Shown here one piece after another: positions 36,021 to 43,652 of a DNA stretch of 64,000 nt (position 1 is the stretch's first letter; every line of letters starts with the position of its first letter). The notes under the pieces are model-generated. The model ran no database searches and was not told where the DNA came from. It worked only from the letters and a program-made list of their open reading frames with translations. Source of the DNA: Sphingobacterium multivorum (GTDB lineage: Bacteria > Bacteroidota > Bacteroidia > Sphingobacteriales > Sphingobacteriaceae). Both the position numbers and the translations under genes were made by a program. Where the stretch lies: the NCBI RefSeq assembly GCF_900457465.1, contig NZ_UAUU01000002.1, forward strand, positions 248,001-312,000. The letters run 5' to 3'.

Positions 36021-39000
36021 TTAAAAGCTGGCACGAAGGCCAAGTGAATAATTTTTCTGCAAAGGAATCGCTTCGGGATTATCTGGATCAAGCCCGCGCC
36101 GGTTTGCACGCCAGATAATTCCTAGATTGGCCGCATTGGCAAATAATTGTATATTATTGATCCCTCTGTTTATTTTAGGCAAATTATAGGTCAGGTTGAT
36201 AAACTGGAGTCGGATATGGTCGCCCTTTTCAACAAGGATCTCACTAGCGCCATAAAACGCATCCCGCCCGGGCATAGTCAATGGAAATTCAAAAGATGGC
36301 ACGTTGGTATGGTCTCCTTTTTGCTGCCAACGATCATAATAATCGGGATGAACCGTTCCATAATTGATAAGAGCACTTGAAGTGAACGAAGATCTCCGAA
36401 AGTAATAGCCCATGCGATAACTCAAATTGAAAGACAGACTCAGATTCTTATAGGAAAATGTATTCAACCAGCCACCATAATGAACAGGTATGGCAGAACC
36501 AATAAAATAGGCTGAACCACCCTCCCCCGCACTTCCTATTGAACCTTCATTAATTGCAGTATAGTCCGTCGATATTTCCCCATTCCATACTCCCTGCGGA
36601 TTTCCGTTATCGTCAAGTCCTTTCCAGATAAATGCCGCAAGACCATACAGTGGATAGCCAATAACCGGATTGATCTGAGTGCCAGAAGCATTTACCATAC
36701 GATAGAGCTGACTTTGGTCATTGGGGTAGTAATAAGCAGTTGTTTTGTTATTATTGTAATTATAGATCAGCGACGACTGCCATCCCAATATACCTGATTT
36801 TAGGTCATAATTTAGCTGTACATCCAATCCTTTTCCTTTCATTGCCGCTACATTCTGGATGATCGTTCCCCTAGCGCCCCAGCTCGTATAATCATAATTG
36901 GTCTCGCCATAGAGATCGGATCCATTTTTAATATAGTATTCTATCGAACCAGAAAGCGGGAAATCTTTTAGCGCGAACTCCAGTCCCGTATTCAGCTGCA
37001 TCACTTCTTCCCAGCGCAAAGAAGGGTTGTTGATTGTTCCGATCCTTCCATAAGGCAACGAACCATTGATGGTTGAATTTGTCGCCGAACCGCTAATCGG
37101 TAAGGCCGACCTGCTCAAATCAACATTACCACTATAACCCAATGTTGCTTTAAGCTTTAGATAATTTAAAGGAAGTTTCTCGAAAAACGATTCTTTGGAC
37201 AGCACATAGCCCGCGCCTAAAGACCAAAGCGGCTTCCATTTGTCATTCGTCGCTACACCATAAATATTCGAGCCATCTCTTCTTATATTTCCACTGAGCA
37301 TATAACGATCTTTCCAGGTATAATGAAAATTTCCGTAAACACTTACAAATCTATTCAGTCTGGTTGGAGACAAATTTAGACTTCCCATTATTGTACCCGA
37401 ACTTCCGAAAGGTTTCTTGAGATAACTCGTTGTAAAATCGACTGGAACCATTGATAGCGGATCTTCACGATAACCATAATAGACCATGCTATTGCCCCAT
37501 GCCTTTGTTTGCCGCATCTCCAGTCCGACCATCGCAATGAAAGCATGCTGGCCTACCTTTTTATTAAAATCAAATTGACTTCTAAAAGCATAAGATTCTT
37601 GGTTATTGCCTGTTTTCCATAAAATATCCCCATAAGGTACGATGTAAGTTACCTTTCCTGTGGTTTCATTGATCTGACTGAACGCATTCACCATATCGCG
37701 CACAAAATAACTTTCTTTCATATAATGATTATCGATCAGTCCGTCTTGACGCTGACGCTGGTAATTGGCTTTAAACATGCCACCCGAAAAAAGCTTAATA
37801 CTGATACCAATATTTGCGATATATTCCTGGATCGTATTCGTTTCTGTATTGTATTTAAAATCCTCGACAGGATAGTAATTCCAGTCGAATAACCGTCCTT
37901 TTCCTACTGTATCCAACACTGTTTTTCCATAGTTTTCATAAAATGCCGCTGGGCTGCCGTTCTCATCAAACAAAGACAGATAGGGTACCACATACTGGTT
38001 GCCCACACTTGCAAGTGTAGCATAAGATGGAATATTGCTATTCCTGTTTTTTTTATTGGAATAAGATGCTGACACATTGACGGTCAACCATTTGTTCAAG
38101 GTCATCGTATTGGCAAGCCTAATGGTTGTACGTGCAGCCGGCCGGCTATAATTATCTTTCTGCCAGTCCTGCCCCAGCGCAAGAGTCCAGCTATTGGATG
38201 CGCCCCCTCCTGAGATATTTAGTCCCAATTGCTGCGTCTGTGCAGGTTTATAAAAATAGCTGCAATACTGCTGCCTCAGGTCAGACTTTAGGTAAAACGC
38301 TTTACGAGACTGATATACATCATCCGAGATTTCATTTTTACGCCTTTTATCCAACCAATAAATGATAAGCGAAACAGGTGGCCCATCCCAGCTGTTCAGC
38401 CGGCTATCAAACTGGCCAGCAGCAAACAGCATTTCCTCTAGGTCAATATAATCCTTATTGCCCACTATAGCCAATGGAGAAAGATCAGGCTTTTCCTTAA
38501 CACTGGTGTTGAAATTTAGATCAAGGCGTGTCTTTCCATCCATTTTTGACCTTTTTGTAGTTAGTACAATCACTCCATTTCCACCCCGGGCCCCATAGAT
38601 CGAAGTCGCCTCAGCATCTTTCAGGACTGTCACGGATTCAATATCGTTCGGATTGATATTATTGATATCCCCTTCATAGACAGATTCATCCAATACGATT
38701 AAGGGATCCAGTGGACCGTTTATGGTACCATATCCACGTACGGTGATTCCCAGTTTATTCTGCGGATTGAGATTGGTTTTTCCTTTTTGGAAAACAAGTC
38801 CATTTGTTACCCCTTCTAAGCGATCCAGGATATTCATTCCAACCTGCTTTTCCAGCAGATCTTTTTTCAGTACCGTCACTGAGCCATTGATCTGGTTGAC
38901 CTTCAGTTTCTGATAGCCTGTACTTATCTCAACTTCCGCCAATTGATTTGTTAGCTCTTTTAGCACCACAACGAGGTTATCATCGTTTCCGCGAGCTATT

Positions 39001-39242
39001 ATAGTTTCCGGCTGGTATCCGATCAGGGAAAAGCGTATCGAATCATTTAGTCCGGCCTTTACAGTAAATTTCCCGGCATTGTCCGAGCGCACAGAGCTAC
39101 TTTTTGAAACCACATTTACATTTGCCAGCGATGTGCCACTGGAATTCAGAATCTTACCTTTCCATAATCTTTCGCGAGTCTGGCCTGCGGCAAAATGAAG
39201 GAGGATAAGAATATAACAAAAGACTTTTAGCATATATTTCAT
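36021..39242 (-). CDS. SusC/RagA family TonB-linked outer-membrane protein
   Basis: A 1073-residue receptor: signal peptide ending AAGQ (about 21), carboxypeptidase-regulatory-like domain at 25-95, plug at about 105-225 (ITVRGYGTINGPLDPLIVLD, VLKDAEATSIYGARGGNGVI), barrel to the C-terminal LGLRASF. Its ATG overlaps the stop codon of the upstream TlpA-like gene by 4 bases (ATGA), so the two are translationally coupled. This links uptake to a thiol-disulfide protein. It belongs to a different branch from the other three SusC genes here, as its N-terminus differs. Confidence 0.94.
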   Translation of the reverse strand: MKYMLKVFCYILILLHFAAGQTRERLWKGKILNSSGTSLANVNVVSKSSSVRSDNAGKFTVKAGLNDSIRFSLIGYQPETIIARGNDDNLVVVLKELTNQLAEVEISTGYQKLKVNQINGSVTVLKKDLLEKQVGMNILDRLEGVTNGLVFQKGKTNLNPQNKLGITVRGYGTINGPLDPLIVLDESVYEGDINNINPNDIESVTVLKDAEATSIYGARGGNGVIVLTTKRSKMDGKTRLDLNFNTSVKEKPDLSPLAIVGNKDYIDLEEMLFAAGQFDSRLNSWDGPPVSLIIYWLDKRRKNEISDDVYQSRKAFYLKSDLRQQYCSYFYKPAQTQQLGLNISGGGASNSWTLALGQDWQKDNYSRPAARTTIRLANTMTLNKWLTVNVSASYSNKKNRNSNIPSYATLASVGNQYVVPYLSLFDENGSPAAFYENYGKTVLDTVGKGRLFDWNYYPVEDFKYNTETNTIQEYIANIGISIKLFSGGMFKANYQRQRQDGLIDNHYMKESYFVRDMVNAFSQINETTGKVTYIVPYGDILWKTGNNQESYAFRSQFDFNKKVGQHAFIAMVGLEMRQTKAWGNSMVYYGYREDPLSMVPVDFTTSYLKKPFGSSGTIMGSLNLSPTRLNRFVSVYGNFHYTWKDRYMLSGNIRRDGSNIYGVATNDKWKPLWSLGAGYVLSKESFFEKLPLNYLKLKATLGYSGNVDLSRSALPISGSATNSTINGSLPYGRIGTINNPSLRWEEVMQLNTGLEFALKDFPLSGSIEYYIKNGSDLYGETNYDYTSWGARGTIIQNVAAMKGKGLDVQLNYDLKSGILGWQSSLIYNYNNNKTTAYYYPNDQSQLYRMVNASGTQINPVIGYPLYGLAAFIWKGLDDNGNPQGVWNGEISTDYTAINEGSIGSAGEGGSAYFIGSAIPVHYGGWLNTFSYKNLSLSFNLSYRMGYYFRRSSFTSSALINYGTVHPDYYDRWQQKGDHTNVPSFEFPLTMPGRDAFYGASEILVEKGDHIRLQFINLTYNLPKINRGINNIQLFANAANLGIIWRANRRGLDPDNPEAIPLQKNYSLGLRASF

Positions 39243-39898
39243 TTTCCACTCCTTTCTTTTAATGCTTTTGCGTTATTTTTATAAAAAGAGAGATCCAATA
39301 TTTCTATCATCGCGTTAAATTCGCGAATAGAACCTAAAGACAAGACCCTGCCCTTTGGAGAAATAAGGACATAATGGGGAATGCTTCGATGTTGAAAATA
39401 TTGATTTAATATAGTGTCTTGATAAATCTTAGGCATATCCATTGCGTACGGAAAACGACTATGATAGCGTTCAAAGAAAGCTGCAATACTTTCTTTGGTA
39501 TCCCTATTGCCTTTTTGATTAACTAGGACAATCGCCACATTGTCTTTCAAAGTTCGATGTAGGCTATCAATTTTTGGGAATCCCTTAACACAGACGTTAC
39601 ACCAGGTCGCCCAGAAATCCAGTAGGATAAATTTCCCTTTTGATTGATGAAAGTTAAATGCAGCAGTATTACCATCTTTAAGTCCGAGATACGAAGTAGA
39701 CCAAAATTTATCCGGTAACCTATCACCAACCTGGAGCCCTTTTATTTTATCCAGCCCATCGGCCCCGCTGTCCTTGCGGGGCGTCTGAGCCGATAAACTA
39801 AACATAGAAATCATCAGAGCTAGTAAAGCTAGAGCTCTGATGCTCTTCAATGCCTTAAAAGAAAATTTACATGATTGAAAAACTAGGCTTAAAAACAT
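39239..39898 (-). CDS. TlpA-like periplasmic thioredoxin
   Basis: The frame is open from 40612, but I place the start near the ATG at 39898, which gives 219 residues with a hydrophobic export segment (SIRALALLALMISMFSLSAQ) and a thioredoxin domain from about residue 60. The active site WATWCNVC (Cys 100 and 103 from this start) is the TlpA/ResA redox motif, and IPHYVLISPKGRV holds the cis-Pro (IPHY). It reduces or exchanges disulfides in the periplasm. The 238 codons upstream have odd composition (many Cys, Thr, His, Lys) and a long inverted repeat, so they probably do not encode protein. It overlaps the SusC start by 4 bases. Confidence 0.75.
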   Translation of the reverse strand: MFLSLVFQSCKFSFKALKSIRALALLALMISMFSLSAQTPRKDSGADGLDKIKGLQVGDRLPDKFWSTSYLGLKDGNTAAFNFHQSKGKFILLDFWATWCNVCVKGFPKIDSLHRTLKDNVAIVLVNQKGNRDTKESIAAFFERYHSRFPYAMDMPKIYQDTILNQYFQHRSIPHYVLISPKGRVLSLGSIREFNAMIEILDLSFYKNNAKALKERSGK

Positions 39899-40612
39899 CC
39901 ATGTCAAAATCATTCGATATGCGCTCTTAAAACTTGTACCTATTGAGAAACATTTTAAAGCCTGCTGAGCGACTTGACGCACCAAAGCAAGCTGAGTACT
40001 GGCCCGTGTTACTTTAACCTCACAGATCAGATTAAAACACGTTAAAATCAATAGCTTCAATCTCCATCCATCTATCGATTCGAAATCTTTCGTACGCTTA
40101 AAAGCTCCATTTTTCTGCGTGTGGCTTGTGCAATGCTTTAGTCGTTCTTGTGTATAACAAGGGCTTAGGAAGGGTGAACCTAGGGTCGCGCTATAGTCAA
40201 GCTTGTGTGTTTCTTGTGTCGACCTATAGTGGAGCATCTTTTGAGCAATTCCTGCCGAATTTTTACATTTCATCGGATTTTCATCGGGTCGGCATCGGGT
40301 TTTGATCGGTATGGCCCGATGAAATCCCGATGAAAACTCGATGCCAATAGCATGAAAGGCAGAAGCTGGGGCGAAGTTGGGCAGACAAAAGTCCGAAGAA
40401 GTCTCCATCTGTGTTAGGTATTGAAAGTCGCTCGTGTAGCGCTTTTCTAGCAGGATCGAAGTCCCTTTAAAGTACGTTTTTCCTTGTCTAATTTTCTTGC
40501 GCAACAGATGTGTAAATAGTACTATATCTGTGCTTAAGTAGTGCTTAACAGGTACTTGAAATATATTGGTTATATAGGCCTTTAAAAAGGCTAGTAATTT
40601 TAGGGTATTCAT
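39899..40612 (-). other. Open but probably non-coding stretch upstream of the tlpA-like gene
   Basis: An in-frame extension of the thioredoxin ORF to an ATG at 40612, 18 bases after the stop of the preceding gene. Its translation has no recognisable domain and an atypical composition, while the DNA contains a long imperfect inverted repeat (40271-40345) and many ATCGG/CCGAT words. I think it is a leader or a former mobile-element piece, but a real N-terminal extension cannot be excluded. Confidence 0.4.
40271..40345. repeat. Long imperfect inverted repeat (29-31 bp arms)
   Basis: Left arm 40271-40299 and right arm 40315-40345, built of CATCGGG-type words, pair with a few mismatches around a 15-base loop. 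It would form a strong cruciform or RNA hairpin inside the open stretch upstream of the thioredoxin gene. Confidence 0.75.
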
Positions 40613-40630
40613 AATTTTGTCTGTTAGTGG

Positions 40631-41005
40631 TTATCCCGATAACCGACCGAAAAACTCAGCGAGCTTTCTGCTCAACTCTAGCTCTTTTCCGATGCGTTCT
40701 TTTGCTTCTGCAGACAGCTGTACTGTACTTAGCTCTATATGGCGATGATTGGCGATACAATAAGCAATCAATACGCGATACAAGGCAGTTGCAAATTCTT
40801 GTATTTCCTCATCTTTCAGAAGCCTATTTTTCTTCACGTCACCATCAACATAAGCAATCAATAGTTCCGAAGTATTAGCAGATACAGTCTCCAGCGAATA
40901 GTGATTCCAGAATGTCTCAATCTCTTTTATAGGATCATAATCGACACTGTGCACATCATAGATCATACGATCAAAAGCAAATTGTAGCGCTAAAATCCTG
41001 TTCAT
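40631..41005 (-). CDS. Hypothetical protein, 124 residues
   Basis: The ORF has normal composition and encodes a mostly helical, acidic protein (YDPIKEIETFWNHYSLE; ELLIAYVDGDVKKNRLLKDE; KERIGKELELSRKLAEFFGR). No signal peptide, membrane segment or recognisable domain. It is the first gene on the minus strand ahead of the open stretch and the TlpA/SusC/SusD cassette. I do not recognise the family. Confidence 0.55.
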   Translation of the reverse strand: MNRILALQFAFDRMIYDVHSVDYDPIKEIETFWNHYSLETVSANTSELLIAYVDGDVKKNRLLKDEEIQEFATALYRVLIAYCIANHRHIELSTVQLSAEAKERIGKELELSRKLAEFFGRLSG

Positions 41006-41183
41006 TTTTCAGTCTGTAAATCCGTAACCGAGAGTACATAGCATCCCCCTCCGATCGAAATCAGCTTTTTATTGGGAGCCTGATGTTACTCAGTTCACAT
41101 TAGTAATAATTAATTCATTCTGGGAGCCAGAGCGCGTTTGAATGAGGGGTCACAAGGTGTATAATATTGGCGTTACGCGGTCC

Positions 41184-41312
41184 ATGGCAAGAGAAGCCAA
41201 AACCTATTTGGCCAAACCAGCCGAGCTACTCGGGGGCTGTGATGATGTTTTTAAATTGTTGCTTTTTGTTCATAACTCGCTTATTTATAAAAACGAGTCT
41301 ATCAGCAGGTAG
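41184..41312 (+). CDS. Possible small ORF, 42 residues
   Basis: An ATG at 41184 opens 42 codons (MAREAKTYLAKPAELLGGC, then a hydrophobic stretch VFKLLLFVHNSLIYKN) to TAG at 41312. It precedes the structured element at 41322-41460. No ribosome-binding site or homology is evident. It could be a leader peptide or chance; I list it because it lies in an otherwise gene-free 670-base gap. Confidence 0.25.
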   Translation: MAREAKTYLAKPAELLGGCDDVFKLLLFVHNSLIYKNESISR

Positions 41313-41321
41313 AGAAACCAA

Positions 41322-41460
41322 CAATGGCGTGACATCCAACCTACTGCTTATGGGGCCGTGAGAAGCCTTTGGAACGGTAAGCGGACGCCACGCCATTGCA
41401 GACGGGCGTTTGATTCCACTTATCGCCTTGTTCCAAATTGAAATTTCTCACGTTCCATAA
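41322..41460. other. Structured element with nested stems
   Basis: Between 41348 and 41460 consecutive stems nest on one axis: TTATGGGGCCGTGAGAA (41348-41364) with TTCTCACGTTCCATAA (41445-41460), TTTGGAAC (41368-41375) with GTTCCAAA (41430-41437), and about GGTAAGCGG (41376-41384) with CCACTTATC (41416-41424) including a G-U pair. An inner ACGCC/GGCGT pair closes it. A separate 10-base perfect repeat, CAATGGCGTG (41322-41331) and CACGCCATTG (41389-41398), would compete with the inner part. This could be a structured RNA, a MITE-like repeat, or an element end. Confidence 0.6.
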
Positions 41461-41607
41461 ACAAGACTCATAAGTGCATCCACCTGTATGAGATGGAGCA
41501 AATCTATTGTTTTAATTAACAAAAGACAAATTATTTACGCAAAAAACAGCTTTAGACTAATCATAAATCTGTTGTTATCTACAATAATTTGTATCTTTAT
41601 ATGCAAA

Positions 41608-41658
41608 GGTAAAAAACCAATTATTTCAAAAAAAATGGTAAAAAACCGGTAAAATACC
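41608..41658. promoter_or_regulatory. Three 11-bp operator-like repeats before the XRE gene
   Basis: GGTAAAAAACC at 41608-41618 and 41637-41647, and GGTAAAATACC at 41648-41658, the last two directly adjacent. Each is partly self-complementary. They sit 22-72 bases before the start of the XRE-family gene and fit an autoregulatory operator. Confidence 0.6.
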
Positions 41659-41679
41659 AAACTTATAAAATTCTATAAA

Positions 41680-42132
41680 ATGGGCGTTGCATTTCAAGAA
41701 GAGAAAATACACGAAGGAAAAAATCTAAAAAGAATTCGTGAAATCATGGGTGTGAAACAGGAGGCTTTAGGGCAAAAATGCGAAAGTAAATTTGATCAAA
41801 GACGAATTTCTGAGTTTGAAAATTCATGGACTATTTCTGAGCCAAATTTAAAGGAATTAGCGGATGCGTTGGGTGTAACCGTTGAATTTATTCGCGCCTT
41901 CAATGAAGAGAAAGCCATATTTAATATCCAAAACAACAACACATTTACCGTTTCGGAGAATTCGTTTGGGCTTAGCAATCAACCAAATGTTACCTATAAC
42001 AGCCTTGGAAAAGTAGAGATGCTTCTAGAAAAACTCGTTCAAGATCATACTGTTAAGACTAAAGCAATTTTGGATTTGACTAAAGTGGTTTCTGATTTGG
42101 CGGAAGAGGTGAAGAGGTTGAAGACCCAATAG
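41680..42132 (+). CDS. XRE-family helix-turn-helix regulator
   Basis: A 150-residue protein. Residues about 15-72 form an XRE HTH (LKRIREIMGVKQEALGQKC, ISEFENSWTISEPNLKELAD ALGV in two parts); the middle (80-105) is Asn-rich, and the last 35 residues form a coiled coil (VQDHTVKTKAILDLTKVV, DLAEEVKRLK), probably for dimerisation. This type is common in Bacteroidota accessory regions. Three GGTAAAA-type repeats upstream are likely its own sites. It precedes the putative TAC module by 84 bases and may or may not be part of it. Confidence 0.85.
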   Translation: MGVAFQEEKIHEGKNLKRIREIMGVKQEALGQKCESKFDQRRISEFENSWTISEPNLKELADALGVTVEFIRAFNEEKAIFNIQNNNTFTVSENSFGLSNQPNVTYNSLGKVEMLLEKLVQDHTVKTKAILDLTKVVSDLAEEVKRLKTQ

Positions 42133-42216
42133 ATTACACTTTACAAAGTACCAGTACCTTATATTGTTCATCTTTTGTAAAATTCATCAAAAGAAATAAA
42201 CCTATAAGTTTATTTA

Positions 42217-42729
42217 ATGAAAATTGTTGATATATTTGCCAGTAGACTATTTGCTATTCATTACGCTGATCAAAAAGATAATGAATACGATAGATTGATG
42301 GATTTGTGGAATGATATTGATTATATAGTACAGTTTTTAAAAGAAAACACACAAGACATTCCTCCGAAATTGGATGTATACCAACTAGCGGAAGATATAC
42401 TGGATAACCGTGAAGATATTGAAGACAATATACTATACAATCTAGAGCGATTAGACGGGTTTTTCAAACCATTGGATAATAATCAAATTGGTGAATTTGA
42501 TTTATTAAGAAGTAAGGGAAGAAAAAATGTATTGAGATTGTATGCGCTTAGACTATCAGAAAATGTCTATGTAATTACTGGAGGAGCCATTAAATTACCG
42601 CTTCAACACTTGATGCAACATAGAGAACATACACGTATTGAATTGATTAAAATCAACAAATTCAAAGACTATCTGTCTGAACAAGGAATTTTTGATGAAG
42701 ATGCTTTTTATGAATTTATTAATGAATAA
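42217..42729 (+). CDS. Putative toxin of a toxin-antitoxin-chaperone module
   Basis: A 170-residue cytoplasmic protein with no clear named domain. The C-terminal half has GRKNVLRLYALRL (101-113), ITGGAIKL (120-127) and a C-terminal helical tail (DYLSEQGIFDEDAFYEFINE). The core beta strands with conserved Arg and the ITGGAIK block resemble small RelE/HigB-like toxins, which cleave mRNA on the ribosome. An HTH gene follows 9 bases later, then a SecB-like gene. This order (toxin, HTH antitoxin, SecB-like chaperone) is that of known TAC systems. Toxin activity is inferred. Confidence 0.55.
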   Translation: MKIVDIFASRLFAIHYADQKDNEYDRLMDLWNDIDYIVQFLKENTQDIPPKLDVYQLAEDILDNREDIEDNILYNLERLDGFFKPLDNNQIGEFDLLRSKGRKNVLRLYALRLSENVYVITGGAIKLPLQHLMQHREHTRIELIKINKFKDYLSEQGIFDEDAFYEFINE

Positions 42730-42738
42730 TTAACCGTA

Positions 42739-43182
42739 ATGATGAGTGAAGTAAATTTTGACAAGTTTTTAACTATAGTCTCTGATGAAAAAGTTGACAG
42801 TATTGAACGTGCAAAAGCGAGGCAAAAGAGAAGAAAACACTTGCGTGCTTCTCAACGTATAGCACTGCATATTCTGCGACAATTGGATCAATTAGGCTGG
42901 TCTCAAAAGAAATTAGCTCAGCAGATGGGCGTTAGTCCGCAATTAGTCAATAAATGGGTGAAAGGAAATGAAAACTTTACCTTGGAGACACTGTATAGTC
43001 TGAGCGAGTGTTTGAATATTGAATTGATCGAGATTAAATCTTTAAGAGAAAACAAAGAAATAGCTGATATTCTCTCTATCCCTTCAAGCCATTATGAACG
43101 GACTGCAAAGATTATAAAACTTCCGGTGCGGACTTCAATTACGCAGAAATCACCATATACCAATCAATCTATTGCACGATAA
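42739..43182 (+). CDS. HTH antitoxin-like protein (HigA-type)
   Basis: A 147-residue protein with an XRE HTH at about residues 41-100 (LGWSQKKLAQQMGVSPQLVN, then KWVKGNENFTLETLYSLSE). The C-terminus is a 45-residue basic tail (ERTAKIIKLPVRTSITQKSP). In chaperone-addicted antitoxins a C-terminal extension is the chaperone-binding part, so this tail is notable. It begins 9 bases after the putative toxin and ends 1 base before the SecB-like ATG, showing a tightly packed operon. Confidence 0.75.
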   Translation: MMSEVNFDKFLTIVSDEKVDSIERAKARQKRRKHLRASQRIALHILRQLDQLGWSQKKLAQQMGVSPQLVNKWVKGNENFTLETLYSLSECLNIELIEIKSLRENKEIADILSIPSSHYERTAKIIKLPVRTSITQKSPYTNQSIAR

Positions 43183-43183
43183 A

Positions 43184-43618
43184 ATGAAAAAGAAAGATGA
43201 GTCATTTTCTTTTAAGCTAGTTCGTATTGAGGAGAAACAGTTCTCTGTCTTTGAAGATGGAATTAATTCAGAGCAAATTAACCAAAAGGTCGGTGTCGGA
43301 TTCAATGTTGATATAGAGAACAATATCATTGCTTCGGCTATACACTACTTATTAGAGGCTGTTGATAAACCATTTATCAATATAGAAGTGGTGTGTTACT
43401 TTGAGCTAACAGCAAAAGATTTCAAAAAACTATTAAAATCAGATAAACGTGTTGAGATCCCTAGCGGCTTTGCAAAGCATCTTGCGAATATTAGCGCAGG
43501 AACAACCCGTGGCATTCTATTCGCAAATACTAAAGACACACCTTTTAACAGCTACTATATGAGCCTCATCAACCTCACAGAATTTATTGAAGACAATATT
43601 GAGATAGAGATTGAATGA
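43184..43618 (+). CDS. SecB-like chaperone protein
   Basis: A 144-residue protein from the ATG at 43184, chosen over a TTG at 43172 which would overlap the antitoxin gene. The N-terminus (FSFKLVRIEEKQFSVFED) and the GFNVDIENN strand resemble the first SecB strands. IEVVCYFELTAKDFKKLL fits the middle, and FAKHLANISAGTTRGILFAN (96-115) fits the SecB helix and strand with a conserved Arg-Gly. SecB chaperones bind unfolded proteins, and SecB-like copies in TAC modules protect the antitoxin. It closes the three-gene module. It could be confirmed by a profile search. Confidence 0.65.
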   Translation: MKKKDESFSFKLVRIEEKQFSVFEDGINSEQINQKVGVGFNVDIENNIIASAIHYLLEAVDKPFINIEVVCYFELTAKDFKKLLKSDKRVEIPSGFAKHLANISAGTTRGILFANTKDTPFNSYYMSLINLTEFIEDNIEIEIE

Positions 43619-43652
43619 TAAGTAAAAATCTAACCGCCCGAAGTAGCACATG

